Shown in pieces: positions 35,014 to 47,820 of a stretch of DNA of 64,000 bases. The position numbers and the translations under genes are program-made. Position 1 is the stretch's first letter, and every line of letters begins with the position of its first letter. The notes under the pieces are model-generated. The model was not told where the DNA came from. It ran no database searches and was given only the letters and a program-made list of their open reading frames with translations. The stretch is taken from contig NC_090779.1 in the NCBI RefSeq assembly GCF_040054535.1, positions 18,524,501 through 18,588,500 of the forward strand, in the 5' to 3' direction. The DNA comes from Antennarius striatus (lineage: Eukaryota; Chordata; Actinopteri; Lophiiformes; Antennariidae).

Positions 35014-36706
35014 CAGTGGCGGGCCGTCAGGGCCAGCAAAGCCTTCTCTGCTGGCCTAAAACATACTCAGTAAAACACACTTATTCATAAATATTTGTAA
35101 ATAAAATTGTAATATTATTTATTTTTATAAAAAAGGTTTTTCCATTTAAAAAGTTGGATACAACTTTTTATCCAATCATATTTCAGCTACCTAACGTTGT
35201 CAGGTGCCATGGAATCTGCCAGACCTTCAGAATCCAAAGTGATGGTTCTGCCTGCTGTATGAATGGACACAGCCTGTTCAGTATAAAGCGTTGGACCAAT
35301 CAGATCGCTGACTCGCAGACCTCAGGCCCTTCATGCAGGTCCTGTTTAGAAGCCTTCTAGGACGCTGACACCTACTGGTACAAAGGAGTCATTGCAGGGT
35401 AGTGGTGGACAGCGTTGCTACTCGGACACACAACTCTGATGGTTTGTGGAGTAAACCTGACTTACTATCTCAAACCTAACTGCTAGGTTAGGTTCAATTT
35501 GTCATTCTGCGAACCTGAACCAGGACATTCGCCGCTACCCACGATGGCTGAAGGAGGAATAGAGGTAGATCTTGTCATATATTAGAACATCACAAAAGGT
35601 TTAATTAGGACACTTCTGTACTTTTTGCAGAGGGATTTAGAACACGTCTGGAGGATTTTGAGTTTTGTTTTTTGCTCAACACATTCAATGGGATTTTTGA
35701 ACATGCTGATTGTGCTTTTTGAAATACTACAGACAAAAACTTTAGATGTACAATTCTGCTTGACAAGGGTGGACGAGTTTTTGTCAGTCAGTTGAGCAAG
35801 CAAAAAGAAAATTCAATGACATATATGAGGAAACGGTGCGTGTCTCAGGTGTTCCAGCTGTGCGCAGACGCCGGGGCAGCAGCATTCTAGACAACATTCA
35901 TTCCAGATACGGAATCGATTTCAGAACCGTACCATGTTGATGTTTCCCTCCCTCCTCGACCCCGAGAACTTTCACACTCGCAGGGAAAAAAGCAGCTTTT
36001 TCCAGCTTAATGCAGAGCCATGGAATACTGTTTGATTTTCCTCGACTTAAAACAGAACTGTCTGTAATGTAGGCAGTGGTTGATTTTGAAGGGAAAAGTC
36101 CCGCTGATCTCTCCTTCTTCGGATCAAAAATCTGAGTGAGAGTATGGGGCAATTACCGCATTGGCCTCTGGCTGTAACCATCCCTGTGTCCACTGCTTCT
36201 GCTGAACGTTCATTCATGGCACTGAAGCGTCTAAAAATGTATGCCAGAAATACGACCGGACAGACGCCGCTTTCAGCATGAGCCTCCATGTCCATAGAGA
36301 AAGACTTGCTGATGGATCTGAAACACAACGACACATTGCTCGACAGAGCCATGGAAGTATTTTTGAAGAAAGGTAAGAATTATGGATTTCATTTTTAAAT
36401 AAAGAGGCACTGTGTGGATCCACGTTGGTGAGTGTAAAATTTTTATTTGTATTCTTAAAAGTTTTTGTCATGTTTATGAGTACAGTCATTGGTAACAAAG
36501 TTAAATGTCAAACATAATTAAAAATGATTTATTTTAAATGCTCCGGAAATTAGATGTTGCTTGATTAGGGTGATGTAATGAATGTGTGTGGATTCTCAAA
36601 CCCTGGTGTCATACTGATGTTATACTGATATTAGGATGTGTATTTTAGGTAGGAACAAATATGACGTCACTGAAGGCCTACGGTTGAAATGCACGGCCCG
36701 CCACTG
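35014..36706 (+). mobile_element. hAT DNA transposon, degraded, with hATC domain remnant
   Basis: 1,693 bp. The ends are perfect inverted repeats of at least 14 bp (CAGTGGCGGGCCGT at 35014 and its reverse complement ending at 36706). The flanks are an 8-bp target duplication with one mismatch: ATAGATAC (35006-35013) and ACAGATAC (36707-36714). Inside, the plus strand encodes the C-terminal dimerisation domain of hAT transposases. The rest of the transposase is not recognisable. Confidence 0.9.
36165..36398 (+). pseudogene. hAT transposase C-terminal dimerisation domain remnant
   Basis: The frame from 36165 reads PLAVTIPVSTASAERSFMAL and KRLKMYARNTTGQTPLSA and then hits TGA. The next frame continues ASMSIEKDLLMDLKHNDTLL and DRAMEVFLKKGKNYGFHF to a TAA at 36396-36398. 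The signature is the S-ASAERSFS-LKRIK-RN block of ZMYM1-like hAT proteins. One frameshift separates the halves, so the protein is dead. Confidence 0.88.
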
Positions 36707-36879
36707 ACAGATACGGATAGCAAACAAAACCATCATCATCAGCTGTCATCCTTTGAGGAAATCAACAATCTTTGGTGCACAAAGAAAAATGTTCTTGTCA
36801 ACATTAAACTATGGACCTAGATATTGATTTTCAAAGAATAGAGACTGTTGTATTAGAAAGGTATGATCACTTGTGTAAT

Positions 36880-36960
36880 TACACTGTGTTGGAAAGTGTA
36901 ATTACACAAAGTAATTACACTTTGTGTATTACACAAAGTGTAATTTGATTTTCATAAAAA
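36880..36960. repeat. clustered palindromes (GTGTAATTACAC type)
   Basis: Repeated, mutually complementary units of AAGTGTAATTACACAAAG and ACACTTTGTGTATTACACAAAGTGTAATT layout within 80 bp. Could extrude as a cruciform or be the core of a MITE; no boundaries seen. Confidence 0.7.
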
Positions 36961-39900
36961 TCAAATCTAGCTGCTGTTCCTATTCACGTTTATGTGAACC
37001 ACATCAAACATCAGTTTATAGAGAAGAGGGCAACTTTGTGACAGCACCGTTAGTATTGAAAAAGACATAAGCCTAAAGGTTTTGCTGCTATCCACACAAA
37101 CTTTTAAGGATGTCTCTGATACAAAGTAAAGTACCATTGTGAACATTCTATAACAGATTGAATGTACACAAAAAACAATAAAATGTATCAATTGGAATAT
37201 CTACTATCATCACAAAAGCAGGACTCTCAAAAACAGCATGATGCAAGCAGCATAATGCATTGAATATGTTCATTCTTGTTATCTTTTATTTTAAAAAATC
37301 ATTCTGATGATTACTGATGAAGTCAGACATATTAGACTTCCAAGCTGTCTTTTCCACACATGGATGCAGATTTGTAAGTCTGCAATGAGTAGATTTAAAA
37401 AGGAAAAAAATAACCAGTGAGGATTACACCTCTTCAGAAAAATCCTGGTGGACAGATCTCAAGCCTTTCCAGGAAAGTCTGTCAATTCAAAATAAGTATT
37501 TATAATCTTTGATTGAAGCACATACACACTTGTGTGCACCGATATATATTTCAGAATGGCATTTAATTCTAAGTGACACAAGCTGCCTTAAAGACATTCC
37601 AATTTCCTTCCCTCTTTAAAGAAAATGTCCCATTTAATCAGCATAATCCAGGAACATTTTATCAACTGGCAAAATCAGTGTATTTCACAGAGGTGCATCC
37701 GCAAATGGACATGACAATGTAAGTGGCATTTTATGCGAATCATTATTGAAAAGAAATGGTGCATGTGCTTCAGTTAGTCGAGGTATGTGACACCTCGCCA
37801 TCTGACTTTTGCCAACCAGGTTAACATATCAAATGGTAATTGTTGTCCATTCCTCAAGGCATGGAACATATTCAGTTAGTCGATGGTGAATCTATACCAG
37901 ATGGGTTAAATAACAAAGAAAAAATTATTACCCACTGGCTGTACCAGTATAATGTCAAAAGAAACGGGAGAAGCCAGGCACTAAATGACTCATTATGATG
38001 TCCATGCATGAAATCCTACATTAGCATATATAACATATATCTAGTATTAGCATTAGCATAAGAAAATCATGTTAGAGTTAAGCTTTCTTAGAGTTGAAGA
38101 CATTTGTACATTTGCATGTCAGAATTACAAGTAAAGGGGGAGGGGATTACACAGATGTGCACATAACACGCCCCAATCATTCTCTCTTCTCATTCTAGTA
38201 AAGCCATTAGCAAACAGTTGAATTGTTACAAAATGGCAAAATCATATGTATCAAATCAAGCTCCGGAAACGTTTGCGCTGGTACTGACTCTTCCCATCTG
38301 TTTTCATTAAAATGAAAATGAGACAGTCCATCTATCTTCCTGTCAAAGTGATGTGCCTGCGTCTTGGAGACAGGGCCTGTAAAAGCATTAAATATCCAAT
38401 ATTCGCTCAAATGTCACAGCAAATGGTATACACGTACTGTATGTAGTTAATTACATTAATCATAAGTTTATGACACTTCACATCTCTAAAGTATGCCATT
38501 GGATTCAGCCAGAGGTAGAAAAAAGCAAGATTTTCAATGATATAACATGTACAGGTCTGGGCTTGTCAACTGAGCTATCAGCTGTACTCATCAGCCACAG
38601 CTTCCCAGGAGCAAAGTAGCACACTTTCATTGTCAGGTTATTATCTTGCTGCTCTTTTTTTCTAACATAACTCTCTCCAATCCTTTATTTATTCCATGAT
38701 TTTGTTTTATATACCATACCTACATTACCCATCACCCTTCAGTCTTTAAAGATTCTCCAACTTCTTCGTTTTCATTCATCAGGGTTATCAGCCACCACCG
38801 CCACCTGTGTCAGGATTCCTTGCTGCTACTCAGGACAAAGTCTCCATGAAGAGTCTAACTGTCAAATACTCCCTGACAAATCACAAACAGTGCCAGTATT
38901 TACTTCAGACATCATCTCGTCTGTGTGACGTTTCACAGCTGCAAATGCACTTATGGATGAAACTGGAAGAAAGTTGAAAACATTGCATGGGGAAAAAATA
39001 AAACAATTCCTACATAACTTGATTAAGCTTATAGCACCTTGAAAGCACATGGACTGTTTTTATTGAGATAAGTTATGACTTGAAAGGACAATGCACTACT
39101 CTTTGTAGTCAATCCACCTCAGTCATTTCTTTCCTACATCCCTGCAGTCAATTTAAACAAAATAATCCAACCAGATCATACAAATAATATAGAACTGAAA
39201 GTCCAGTTTTCTGGATGTAGTTATCTACACAATCTGCTGCAAAATACATGACATGGTACCAATGTAAACCATCTCTTTAAGATCACAAGATAATTAGAAT
39301 AAAAAAGATGTAATGAATAATGAAATATACTTATGACATTTCATATTAAATACGATGTGTAAGTTCACAGTGTGATATCAACCACTGCTTATTTTAATTG
39401 TAACTCCTCAAAGTAAGACAAAAAGAATTAACTTTTGTAATTAAATGTGATGTATTGGCTCTGAATTCATTCCAATCTATGTGAAAGCATATGCATAAAT
39501 CATCCACCCCCCACCAGCGAAGCACACTGCCTTATTATTCTGAAAAACATCCGCCTGTCTTTAAGAGCATTAAAACTTTCAAGTTGAAATTCATTTTTAA
39601 CAAACTTTTTTAATAGGCTGAGTCTCAGATTTTTGCTCCATTCAATGATAAAAAATAGTGCTGACAGCAGTTACAGCCAAGATTTCTATATCTTAGTACA
39701 GTGCATTATACAAAATACATACAAAATACACAGTTAACAGGGACATAACCACATTATCCAATAACCTCTTAACCCTAGAAATCTCAGATATTCTTTACTC
39801 CTGTCATTTCCTCCAGCTCTACTGAGTACCGGTAGCTCAAGGCATAACCAGGCGAGATGGGATATGTAATCCCCCCAGAGTGTTTTGGGTATGCCTCAGG

Positions 39901-42360
39901 TTATGCTCTTTGACTGACGTGCCCAGAATATTTCCACAGGGAGGCAACCATGATGTGCCTTCATCATACAAATGAATCAGCTTACTACTTCAATTTAGCT
40001 GCCTTAAAAACAACAACAAAAAACAAACAAACAACAACAACAAAATTATAATCAAGATCCCAAAAAGTCATTCTGGCATTTAGGAAATATTACTAACAGA
40101 TGTTGTACTGTCCCCCTGTATCAATGGCCTTCTTTGGGGTAAGAAATAACTTGCTTTACTTAAATAAGTAAAGCATTCTTAAAAAAATTTGTCGAACAAT
40201 AGTTAATGAGGGAAAAATTGGGTTGACTACAGGAAACACCATGCTCTGCCATACATATGGTAGAGCATGGTGTCATAACCATGTTTACAGTGTTGTGGAG
40301 TGTGGCTCGTGTGTTCTTGCTACTAGAAGAGACAACACAGGTTTAGAAATTCGGATCAGATTTTAAAAAATGTGGATGAAGTTAAATTTAGGACAACATG
40401 GTACAAATTGCACATTAATACAAAATTAGACTAATAATAAGAATAAAACAAAATTAAGAAAGAATAAGAAAGACATGCATTTTACTTAGAAGTTGTTTTC
40501 TCTGGGTTAACAAGTGCTGTAAACCTGTAGAGTTGAAAAGTTCATGGTAATAATTGTAAATGGGTTTGTCCATACAAGTTACATTTACAGATATTTTTAT
40601 ATTACACCCCAGTATAAGATTACAGATAAAGGACGCAACAAATAAGTAAGATTGTAAAAGTGCCGTACTTTATTGCGACCGAGAAGACTGAATACAAATA
40701 AAAAGACACATGAGATGGACTAAGTAAGAAACAGTGCTGTAATCAAAGCCAAATCCTATATCAGGTAAAAAAGAAAAGAAAAGAAAAGAAAGCAAAAAAC
40801 CCTCTCTAATTAAAAACAACTGCAAACCCTTCAGCCTTTGTGCAAAGGAACAAAAAACAAAAAAAAAGCTGTTAACAACGGAACTGAAACACTCTTAATC
40901 TAGTAACAAGATAATATCCAATTAAAGCCAATGAACTTATTACCCATTAAACAAATATAAAAACAAAATAGGCCCAAAACTCCAAACAGAAGACTACAGC
41001 ATCACAAACACATCATTAACAAGAAAGTGATGGATCTTATTTACAAATTAAATTTCAAGACATGTTAATGTAGCACAACCAGAGTCACAGTAAAACTGCT
41101 CAGATTTGATTATGGATGCCACTGCTAGGCCATGTGATGATTTTTCTTCGGTCCAAAGACTAAAAAGTCAATAGATAGTGGGATTCCTGAAGTCATCAAT
41201 GACGACATGATTCACTTGTGCTTTTGCTTGACTGAAAAGTTGTGATAAGAATAAGATAAGAATATTTTTTATTTAACAGCATCTGAACACTTCTTATTTA
41301 CATGTAGAGTTATATTAATTATACTTGCATGATATGTCATATTCAGCTAAGGTTAGCATGGCTATGTCGTGCAAGTGTTATGCTCGTAGTGCCTTCAGAA
41401 GTTTGAAAGTTGCAGTTGAACACATGGCTACATCATGGATGACAAATTGTTGTTCTAAACATCATTTCACACACAACCAGCACCAATGGCATTGTTAGTT
41501 TGGCATAACATGAAGGGAAGAGTTGGAATGTAGGTGAGCTGCCAAATAACTTATGGAGGAAGCAGAAAGAGGATACGGGCTAAAGCCTCAAAAGAGACTC
41601 TGACTTTGTAGAATCTGCTCCTATTGTAGACTCCCTGCAGCCACCATCATATTGCACCATCAAAGATGATGCTTGACTTTTTGTATTTTGGTGTAAAGAG
41701 AGCTTATTGTTGCAATATGTGCACACATGCTTTAAGCGTGATCCCAAGGCACTTTGAAGTGTTCACCTAACAGGGACCCTGTGTTTTTATTCTTCGTCAG
41801 TGGGTTTGGATTGATTAGGATTAGCCAAGAAGTTAGATCGATTTAGTCAAGTTAAACAAAAAAATTGTGCATTTGTATGAAATGAAGATTAAAGATTAAT
41901 TAGAAATGGCAACTTTAATGTCCACAGCTCTAATAAATAGTCATACTCCTCTAAATGTTCTATTCCAGTATGCTTGTTTAAAATGTATGAGGGTACCTTC
42001 ATGATCATGTCAGTTTCTTATTGGAAAAGCATGCAGCAGGTGGAGGTAGACAGCGTCACTCCCCGGGATGGGGGAGGGGACCATTACAAGAGCTCATGAA
42101 AAGCTACTCAGCCATTTAGATGCAGTCACCTTCAGTATTACTGAGAGGTAGAGGACATGTTCTCTAGATGTAAATGACGATAGTTTCTGTACGGAATCAC
42201 ACACATGAAGAAGATGTGCATGGATTGTGATAGCTAAAGAAGTGCAGTCAGTAAATACAGTCAGTGAAGTTCCTAAAGTGCTAAATTTGTCTGGCTGAGC
42301 AAGTCGCCACTCATCAAATGTTTTGAGGTGGGTGTGATACTCTCAAGTCCTTTCATGAAG
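36960..42360. other. no recognised gene, 5.4 kb
   Basis: AT-rich sequence with few open frames. An AACAACAAACAA-type stretch lies at 40007-40043, and a hairpin at 40236-40273 is listed separately. Confidence 0.5.
40236..40273. repeat. hairpin-forming inverted repeat, 18-bp arms
   Basis: ACACCATGCTCTGCCATA pairs with the downstream arm with one mismatch and a loop of a few bases. The arms are well conserved but the total length is short for a microRNA precursor. Confidence 0.8.
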
Positions 42361-42378
42361 GAAATAATCACTTTAAAC

Positions 42379-43822
42379 CAGGGGTATTTAATTAAAAGTC
42401 ACGGAGGTCCGGTTAGAAAAATTTCCTCTTAGTAAAAGGTCCGAACCCAAGTCCAGTTTGTGTCTTATAGCCGGCTTCTGTATCCACATTATCATTTATT
42501 ATCAATTTTCAATGCAGGATATGTTTAAGTAAGTGCACAGGTAGCTTTTTTACCTCACCCTAAATAAAAGTAGACCCAGGCAAATTAATTTTAAGCCTTT
42601 ATGTTAGATTGAAGAACACACAAACCTCAGAATTAAAAAATAAAGTGCAAAAAGAGCTGAATAATCCTTTTTCTCGTAAATTAAAAACATCCCAGCCTAA
42701 AGAACTGAAGGCCTACACTTCAAGTAAAAAAGCATTAACATGTTCAGAAAGCATGAATAAAAACTGGCTTTTTCAGGGGAAAGATGCAAACAGGACTTTC
42801 TTCATGAGAGAAAGGGGCATGTGGGCTGCCAGTAATTCACTTGTACACAAGGTGTGCCCGTGCACACCTTGTGGTGGTCACCTTGTGGTGGTCTCTGTAA
42901 TGTTGGTGAAAGAGACCACTGGAATTGATCAGCATCTTTTATTGCTGCATGTATGTCCTCTCCCCTTGTGTGTGTTTCATAGTGGTATTACACTCAACAA
43001 AGAGCTCCTTATCTTTGTGTAGGAACCTGACACACACACAAAAACTACAACTCATCAGTGGCCACAGATATGCATGGTGCTCTCTGAATAGCTGCATCAA
43101 GCTGTTAACATTTCTAATTTTCTAGTTGCTGTTGAAGCTGACATTGGGAGTGTTTCCACACATCTCATCTTTCTGTTTTCCCCCAAACAAAATGTCAACA
43201 ACAGCTTTTAAGCACTTATTCACAACTGTCCCATCACTAAAAGACGTTTTATGTTGCCCCAAACTCCACCATGCCTTTAGTGAACATTCGTTTGTATTTT
43301 TCTCGGTCATTTTGCCCTCAGCTCGGACTTCAGGGGATAATTCTGAGCAAAAGATCTGTGCTTTGTTTCATAGTGGCGCTTCATTCTACCACTTTTAATT
43401 CATACTACGTGTTCAGACCATGAGGTAAAATGGTTTTGAACTGCCTGACGGAGGAATAAACATAAATTTCGTCCACTCATTGTTAACCAGCGCTTTTCTT
43501 CGTTAACCTCACTTCGTTTGGAGCTATGCTGTCTCCCTTCTTCTGTGCTCCGCTGTAGCGGTAAACTCACAGCGGTAGCGGTAGCGAGCTGTCTCACTTG
43601 CTGACAGCGCAGGGTAGACAAATGATCTGATTGGCTGAACTGAGTGGCACTATTACCGTACTAACTGGAGGAACAGCGCCCGCCGTCAGTAGCCGTGAAC
43701 TGCAAGTAAAAATGCTCCAAGAAAATCTACTCTCGTGAATTTATCATGGAGTGGTCACGGGTCCGGACAGAACCATCACGCGGTCCGGATCCAGACCGCG
43801 GCTCGCCATTTGGTGACTCCTG
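42379..43822 (-). mobile_element. hAT DNA transposon with perfect 8-bp target duplication
   Basis: 1,444 bp. It starts CAGGGGTATTTAATT and ends CACCAAATGGCGAG-type in reverse (CAGGAGT at the right end), so the inverted ends share the CAGGRGT core. The flanks are identical 8-mers CTTTAAAC at 42371-42378 and 43823-43830. A minus-strand frame at 43310-43122 reads FSDGTVVNKCLKAVVDILFG and GKQKDEM, which resembles part of Charlie/ZBED-type hAT transposases. The orientation is inferred from that frame. Confidence 0.88.
43122..43310 (-). pseudogene. hAT transposase-like fragment
   Basis: A 62-codon open frame inside the hAT element: MTEKNTNECSLKAWWSLGQH and onwards to FSDGTVVNKCLKAVVDILFG. The F-DG--V--C pattern recalls Charlie-type hAT proteins (e.g. 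ZBED5/GTF2IRD2 relatives). Resemblance is by pattern only. Confidence 0.45.
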
Positions 43823-43839
43823 CTTTAAACCTTCCTTCT

Positions 43840-45160
43840 TCCTGAGTGTGATTCCAGATAAAGTAAAGCAATTTGCTTTGTTTGTCCTCTGAAATGTCAG
43901 GAATGCACATATATCAATATATGCTTACATGAGTGTCCAGAAAAGCGCTATAGACATCTAATCCTGTCAATTTTATGGTGAAATCTGGTGAGAAAATTGT
44001 GGTAGTAATGTCATGGAATGACACACTTGAAACTGCAACACACAACCTGTAAAGATATGAATATTAAGGAAAAGCCATTATTTCTATGACTGTGTTGCAA
44101 ATTTAACTGCAAACACAACATGGGATTGTGTGTTTGAGGTAAAATGCTGCAACCTTTTGTCACACATGACCAGAGCTGCATTAATAAGGCAGCATCCACT
44201 GAGTAAAATATAAGTGCATATAAGTAAAAATGGTACCCACTTATAGGAAGCCACAGCTAAAGGTGTTAACCTGATTTGTCTGTCTATCCATCTGTGACGA
44301 CAGGTTTGTTAAGCGCTACGACACATCAAGATATCTTTAACAGTAGGAGGACATAATTCAATGAAATTCTCATTAGACGCTGTAAGGGCCCTAAAGGTGT
44401 GTATGTCATAATTGGTTTCCCTATTTGGCTGATATTTTTAACATTTCCAGGCACATTAGAACTTATACAATTTTTCACGTCATTCTGCTATTATTCTGCC
44501 ATGATAGAGGTTATGATCTATTCACATCGGCATAAATTGAGATTTTCCAGGAGCGGGGGCATCGTTGTCCTTGGACACAACCTGCCTAGTGTCACAGTGG
44601 TATGAAATGGCCCGCTATTATCCTTGTCAACTTGAGTTGGGTCCTGCGATGAACAAGTAACTCGTCCAGGGTTCACTGCCTCTTGTTCAAAGGTGAATGG
44701 ATTGAAACAAAGTTGGTAATTTCTAATACTTTATTATTTTATTATTTTAAGTGTCATCATCAGTGTTTTTAATATGCAGAAATATTGACCCACTGAAATA
44801 CTACACTTTTTCACCTGTTATTTCACAAGCAGTCCAAAGTCACACAGACAGATGCTCCTAATGTCGTGACTGCAGATAAGCGAGGGAGAGCAATTATTTC
44901 AACCGTTCTTACATTGTTCGCAGAACTGCTCACACATCCTCTCCGTCTGCTGACCCTGAGCTACATCCAAACCCCATTGTCTCACGCAGATATGCAACTA
45001 ACAAAAATTAGAGTGAGGAGTGACATGTATTTTTTTTCTCTTTTCCAGTGAAATGTGTCCATGGCAGAATGTGTATTCCATTTATATTTCATGCTGTTGT
45101 TTATTTATCCTTTTAAATAATAGTCAAAAGTGAGCTCAATTCCCACATTCATTTTCAGGA
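43840..45160. other. no recognised gene; possible conserved non-coding block 44335-44620
   Basis: No coding frame of note. The 44335-44620 part is free of recognisable repeats and of balanced composition, unlike its surroundings. Confidence 0.35.
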
Positions 45161-45170
45161 ACTAATAGCT

Positions 45171-45502
45171 CATTCATTCATTCATTCATTTTCTGACCGC
45201 TTCATCCGCTTGCGCGGGTCACGGGGAGCTGGAGCCTATCCCAGCTGGAATAGGGCGTGAGGCGAGGCAAACTCTGGGCGCGGAGCAACACAGAGACTTA
45301 CAACCACGAACACACTCACTCTACCGGGCAATTTGGAACGGCCAATTAACCTGAAGCGCATGTTTTTGGAGGTGGGAAAAAAACTGGAGAACCCACGCAT
45401 GGGGAGAACATGCAAACCCCACACAGAGCGGGATTCGAATCCGGACCCACTTTGTTGTGCACAGACAGCGCTACCCACTGCGCCACCGCCACGGTGCCGC
45501 TC
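45171..45502 (-). mobile_element. tRNA-derived SINE with 10-bp target duplication
   Basis: On the minus strand a tRNA-like head has an A box TGGCGCAGTGGGTAGC (45485-45470) and a B box GGATTCGAATCC (45442-45431). The body contains TTGCATGTTCTCCCC and AATTGGCC, and the tail is (GAAT)n. The flanks are the identical 10-mers ACTAATAGCT at 45161-45170 and 45503-45512. No coding capacity; it depends on a LINE for movement. Confidence 0.92.
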
Positions 45503-45912
45503 ACTAATAGCTTATTGAATATGAATATTTTGTGATGATCATATAAACCCTTAGGCTGCTTGGATGGTATGTAAAATGACTGTTCTTTTGTTCCCACTGG
45601 TAGTGGGGATTTCTATCCTTTCAACCACTGATGTTTTAACTTAAACATGATCTGTGATTTCACACTGTTTTCCACAGTGACAATTTTTAGTACCATGACA
45701 AGTCAGCTTGATCCCAACAGCCTAGTGGGTGATCAACCATTGCTCTTAATGTGTGTTCCTGGATCTAGGAACAGTGTGCGTTTTTAGGCTCGTATAGGAG
45801 GGTATTCAGTTCATGTACAGGGCATTGGAGCCAGCTGGCAGCCTATTTTGGTGAATGTATTGGAGAATGAGTCTAATGCCAACTGGGCATCTCCTGTTTT
45901 ACTGCTTTTTGC

Positions 45913-45918
45913 ATGCAT

Positions 45919-45990
<72 letters not shown>

Positions 45991-46003
45991 ACCCACACAC
46001 ACA
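45913..46003. repeat. (GCAC)n/(CA)n compound microsatellite
   Basis: About nine GCAC units followed by about 17 CA units and short ACCC interruptions. Confidence 0.96.
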
Positions 46004-46922
46004 GTAATGGTTCCCATCAGGGTATAGCCATTCTGTTAAATAGCGGGAGGCAGATTAGGACATTTAATTCACTTGTTGAAAAGGCACTGGGGAGAACAAC
46101 ATTGCAGCCATATTAACCAAGGGCATGCAGACAAGCAGTACTGATATATTCTGTTCAGAAAATGTCTCAATTGTCACTATCGTGTCTGGACAGTTCTGCC
46201 GTCCCATGTGGTTTTTCCATGTAGTTGGTTTTGTTTTAGCCAGTCAAGTTTTTAGCATACCCCTCTCCCTCCCCTCCCTCTCTTTCATTATTTAGCTCTT
46301 CCTCTTTCTGTCTAAGTCAAGTTGTTCAGAACAGCGGTGTCTCCTGATGAAAACCCAGGGGAAATGTTCTGGGAATTGCTTTCATTTTATTAAAGACAGG
46401 GCCATTCATTTCTTTTGTATTCAGCAAGACCAGGCCCAGCTGTTTGCACAATTCAGTGCCAACTACCTTACAAATTGATCTTCCTCCTCTGTTTCTTTTC
46501 AAACTCGTCTTCCCATACAGCATTTTTGGGGCTATGTGCACATTTTTCAACTGTGGCTTAAGAGAAATGGAACAGAAATGTCAACAAAAAAAAACCCCAA
46601 CAACAACAGGTAAATGTTTATTGATTGATGCCATTTTAATTTAATAAAAATAATGAAAACAGTATACCAAAGTTATTTCTATGAAAAGGTTGAGGGGAAA
46701 AGAGACCATGCACCCTTGATATTAGCAAGATGTTCTTAAATAATAAAGCTACAGTAATCCCTAGGAAAACGTGGCAACATCGTGAGTGCTCTGTAATGGA
46801 GAACACATGAGATCTTGCTTAGTCCAATCTAATAGCTGAGGGGGAAGTAGTGTTTATGCAATTTCTTCCAACTTTGACAGTTCATCCATCCATCCATCCA
46901 TCCATTTATCTATTTGAAAATG

Positions 46923-47282
46923 GGTGGCATGCTGGCGCAGTGGGTAGCCCTGTCGCTGCACAGCAAGGCAGTTCCGGGTTTGCGTCCCGCTCTGTGCAGA
47001 GTTTGCATGTTCTCCCCATGTCTGCGTGGGTTCTCTCCAGGTTCTCCAGCTTCCTCCTACCTCCAAAAACATGTGGTTTAGGTTAATTGGCTAGTCCCAA
47101 ATTGACCATGGGAGCGAGTGTGTGGATGTGTGTTTGTTTGCCTTCTGTGTGTGGCTCCACAGTGCACTGGTGTCGCGCCGGATTTTCCCTTGCCTTGCGC
47201 CCAAATCCAGCTGAGATAGGCTCCAGGTCCCTGTGACCCACAACAGTGGATAAAAAGGTGAAAAGAAAATGGATGGATGGCT
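46923..47282 (+). mobile_element. tRNA-derived SINE with imperfect 13-bp target duplication
   Basis: Same family as 45171-45502. The A box is TGGCGCAGTGGGTAGC (46933-46948) and the B box GGGTTTGCGTCCC (about 46977). The body has TTTGCATGTTCTCCCCATGT and GATAGGCTCCAGG, and the tail has GGATGGATGG. The flanks CTATTTGAAAATG (46910-46922) and CTACTTGAAGATG (47283-47295) match at 11 of 13 positions. Confidence 0.88.
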
Positions 47283-47789
47283 CTACTTGAAGATGAGATG
47301 ATCATAATCATCTCATTTTCAGACACTTACCTGAATCCAGGTCAGAGGTTTACACTGGGGTCTATCCAAATGAACAACAGGGGGTAGGTGGAGTATACCC
47401 ACTGGCTCATGGCAGGGTCACATAAGTAGACATTCACTCTTGCAGACATTCACACCTACGGTCAGTATAAAGTGGCCAGTCCGCCTATGGCCACAGGTGT
47501 AATAAAACCCAGGACCTTCTTGATGTAAGGCTACTATGCTGCCCTACTTTAACAATTTATTTGATTTACAATTGTTAATGAATGACATTGAAAAGAAGAT
47601 ATGTGTAATTTTTTTTCTATAAGCAATAAAGCACTTAAATATGTGACAGATCCTAGCGTTTTCTTTTTTGCCGCATTTTTTGGTACATTACAGTTCATAA
47701 GTACTAAATCACTATAGCTGAGGTACTTCTTGTTTGAAAGACTGTAACGTGAGAACATCAAATTCAGAGATTTTTATTAGTGGAGGTTA

Positions 47790-47820
47790 ACCAATTAATC
47801 ATCTTGGATGATTAATTGGT
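47790..47820. repeat. perfect inverted repeat, 14-bp arms
   Basis: ACCAATTAATCATC and its exact complement flank a 3-base loop. The TTAAT content is reminiscent of homeodomain sites, but no function is shown. Confidence 0.9.

Noticed and set aside
40236..40273. microRNA gene
   Set aside because: Arms are near perfect and the loop very small; too short for a typical precursor and no expression evidence.
42609..43022. 137-codon Lys-rich frame in the hAT element
   Set aside because: No resemblance to a transposase; the only plausible transposase piece is on the opposite strand.
45431..45485. tRNA gene call from A and B boxes
   Set aside because: The boxes belong to a SINE with tail and target duplication; no acceptor stem pairing or anticodon arm was confirmed.
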